A stretch of DNA of 49,468 bases from a virus, in IMG/VR virus record IMGVR_UViG_3300045885_000151, positions 1 to 49,468 of that record. One strand, written 5' to 3'. The notes under the pieces were generated by a model. It saw only the letters and a program-made list of their open reading frames with translations. It searched no databases and had not been told where the DNA came from. Below are positions 48,782 to 49,468 of this stretch, in pieces. Within the stretch, counting starts at the first letter, position 1; each line of letters opens with the position of its first letter. The position numbers were made by a program, and so were the translations under genes.

Positions 48782-48951
48782 GTCCGCCTCCTGCGTTCGG
48801 TTTCGGCCTGGTATTCGGCCAACCAGCGCCGCCCAGCTTCTTCACGACGCGAACGATCTCGCCACTCGGCGACCTTGTGGAAGAGGATCCAGGCCCAGAG
48901 GGCGGCCATGGCGAACACGAAGCCCACCATCCACTCCTCGACCGGCGTCAT
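48778..48951 (-). CDS. Small membrane protein, 57 aa
   Basis: Starts MTPVEEWMVGFVFAMAALWA. One membrane helix (about 8-24, MVGFVFAMAALWAWILF) followed by a strongly charged helix (RDRSRREEAGRRWLAEYQAE). N-terminus probably out and the basic tail in the cytoplasm. Start by ATGA overlap. Possibly a host-membrane-directed early protein. Confidence 0.6.
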   Translation of the reverse strand: MTPVEEWMVGFVFAMAALWAWILFHKVAEWRDRSRREEAGRRWLAEYQAETERRRRT

Positions 48952-49226
48952 TCTGGATCCTCCGGATTGCCGGCCGGCCACAGCCGCGCGACATCGGGCG
49001 GCGTCGCCACCGGCTGCGCCGGCGTGACGTGGCCGAGCTTGCGGTCGTGGTAGGTGTGGGTGACCGGGTCGTCGCACTCGACGACCCGCGTCTGCTTCAC
49101 CGCGAACCAGCGGAACTCCAGATCCTGGACGTTCTGCTCGGCCTCTTTCTTCGTCGCGAAGCGCAGCGCGTTGCCGCACCACTTGCCGCTCGCGTCGGCG
49201 ATCACCTCGGGCTTGTAACTAACCAT
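48948..49226 (-). CDS. Hypothetical phage protein, 92 aa
   Basis: Starts MVSYKPEVIADASGKWCGNA. The part SGKWCGNALRFATKKEAEQN, then VKQTRVVECDDPVTHTYHD, has the look of a widespread small phage protein family of unknown function (a short beta-beta-alpha core in which a helix follows RFAT). The C-terminus is Pro-rich. Its start overlaps the stop of the micro-gene before it. Confidence 0.65.
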   Translation of the reverse strand: MVSYKPEVIADASGKWCGNALRFATKKEAEQNVQDLEFRWFAVKQTRVVECDDPVTHTYHDRKLGHVTPAQPVATPPDVARLWPAGNPEDPE

Positions 49227-49287
49227 TAGATTTCTCCATATTTTGGCGTTGCTGGATGGTCTGGGGTCTGCCTTTAGGCCAACCCAT
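49219..49287 (-). CDS. Possible 22-residue AT-hook-like peptide
   Basis: The ATG at 49287 overlaps the stop of the previous gene (TGATG), and the 22-codon frame ends inside the start of the next gene. The peptide begins MGWPKGRPQTIQQRQNMEKS. GRP between basic residues resembles an AT-hook core for minor-groove binding. Overlap at both ends argues that ribosomes do translate it, but it is too short to be certain. Confidence 0.42.
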   Translation of the reverse strand: MGWPKGRPQTIQQRQNMEKSNG

Positions 49288-49468
49288 CAGTGCATCCTTC
49301 CTTTCAGGACGTTGGCGAAAGCCTGCGGCGAGGCGCCCTCGCCGCAGGCGGTTTTCGACGCGCGGTAGATCATCAGCATCGCGTCGGGATCATCGTGAGA
49401 GTTGAAGATCTGCTGGCCGAGCAGACGCTCGACCTCCAGGACGAAGGCGGTCCACTCCTCGCGCGTCG
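49287..49468 (-). CDS. C-terminal part of the gene cut by the contig ends
   Basis: This is the same gene as 1-152, entered from the right end. The frame continues through KTACGEGASPQAFANVLKGR and ends MH with the stop at 49289-49287. It shows that the two ends of the window are adjacent in the real molecule. The right copy has Gly where the left copy has Asp. Confidence 0.7.
   Translation of the reverse strand, partial: TREEWTAFVLEVERLLGQQIFNSHDDPDAMLMIYRASKTACGEGASPQAFANVLKGRMH
49336..49468. repeat. Right copy of 133-bp terminal direct repeat
   Basis: Matches 1-133 with one difference (49342 C versus 7 T). A palindromic stretch GCCTGCGGCGAGGCGCCCTCGCCGCAGGC spans 49321-49349 at its left border (CCTGCGGCGAGG against CCTCGCCGCAGG), so the repeat boundary falls within a strong hairpin. 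The hairpin lies in coding sequence. Confidence 0.88.

Noticed and set aside
1-49468. Integrase, transposase, tRNA, rRNA or phage RNA polymerase
   Set aside because: None of the frames shows tyrosine/serine recombinase, DDE transposase or T7-type polymerase motifs, and I see no tRNA cloverleaf or rRNA sequence.

Overview
The window holds essentially one complete tailed-phage genome of about 49.3 kb. Its sequence is high in G+C and densely coded. The first 133 bases are repeated at the last 133 (one mismatch), and a minus-strand gene reads across that join. The contig is therefore a circular or terminally redundant molecule opened inside a gene. The replication set, the terminase, portal and capsid block and the T7-like internal virion proteins point to a podovirus-like phage. 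The host is probably a high-G+C proteobacterium, perhaps an alphaproteobacterium; this is inferred from composition and gene style only. I see no integrase, transposase, single-subunit RNA polymerase, tRNA or CRISPR array.

Layout: two divergent arms leave the control region at 9181-9248 and converge at a terminator near 45,000. The leftward arm runs from 9180 down to 1 and, through the join, from 49468 down to 45017. It starts with replication genes: a Cas4-like PD-(D/E)XK nuclease, two uncharacterised proteins, a family A DNA polymerase and an SNF2-type helicase. It continues with a DUF932 protein and a long chain of very small overlapping genes, which include several helix-turn-helix proteins and an MT-A70 adenine methyltransferase. 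One small repressor-like gene (2427-2687) is read the other way inside this arm.

The rightward arm starts with a VRR-NUC nuclease and a large primase-helicase, followed by a cluster of eight TGTCACCC repeats that could be an origin. Next come small unknown genes, three tail-fibre-like proteins that share modules, a collar-domain fibre protein with HxH motifs, small membrane and lipoprotein genes that probably serve lysis, an Ig-like protein, terminase large subunit, portal, scaffold-like protein, capsid, adaptor and nozzle candidates, gp13/GNAT-like proteins, several internal virion proteins (one of 1104 residues with a ParB-like GRHR motif) and a lytic transglycosylase.

Regulation: a 12-bp dyad close to GGAC-N4-GTCC occurs six times, always in the few non-coding gaps that look like control regions (2352, 2940, 9236, 13169, 13211, 13438). 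With the Cro/CI-like gene at 2427 it suggests a genome-wide operator set. Most junctions in both arms are TGATG or ATGA overlaps, so translational coupling is the rule. Four genes at the left end are spaced apart instead and share a TGGAGCA Shine-Dalgarno box.
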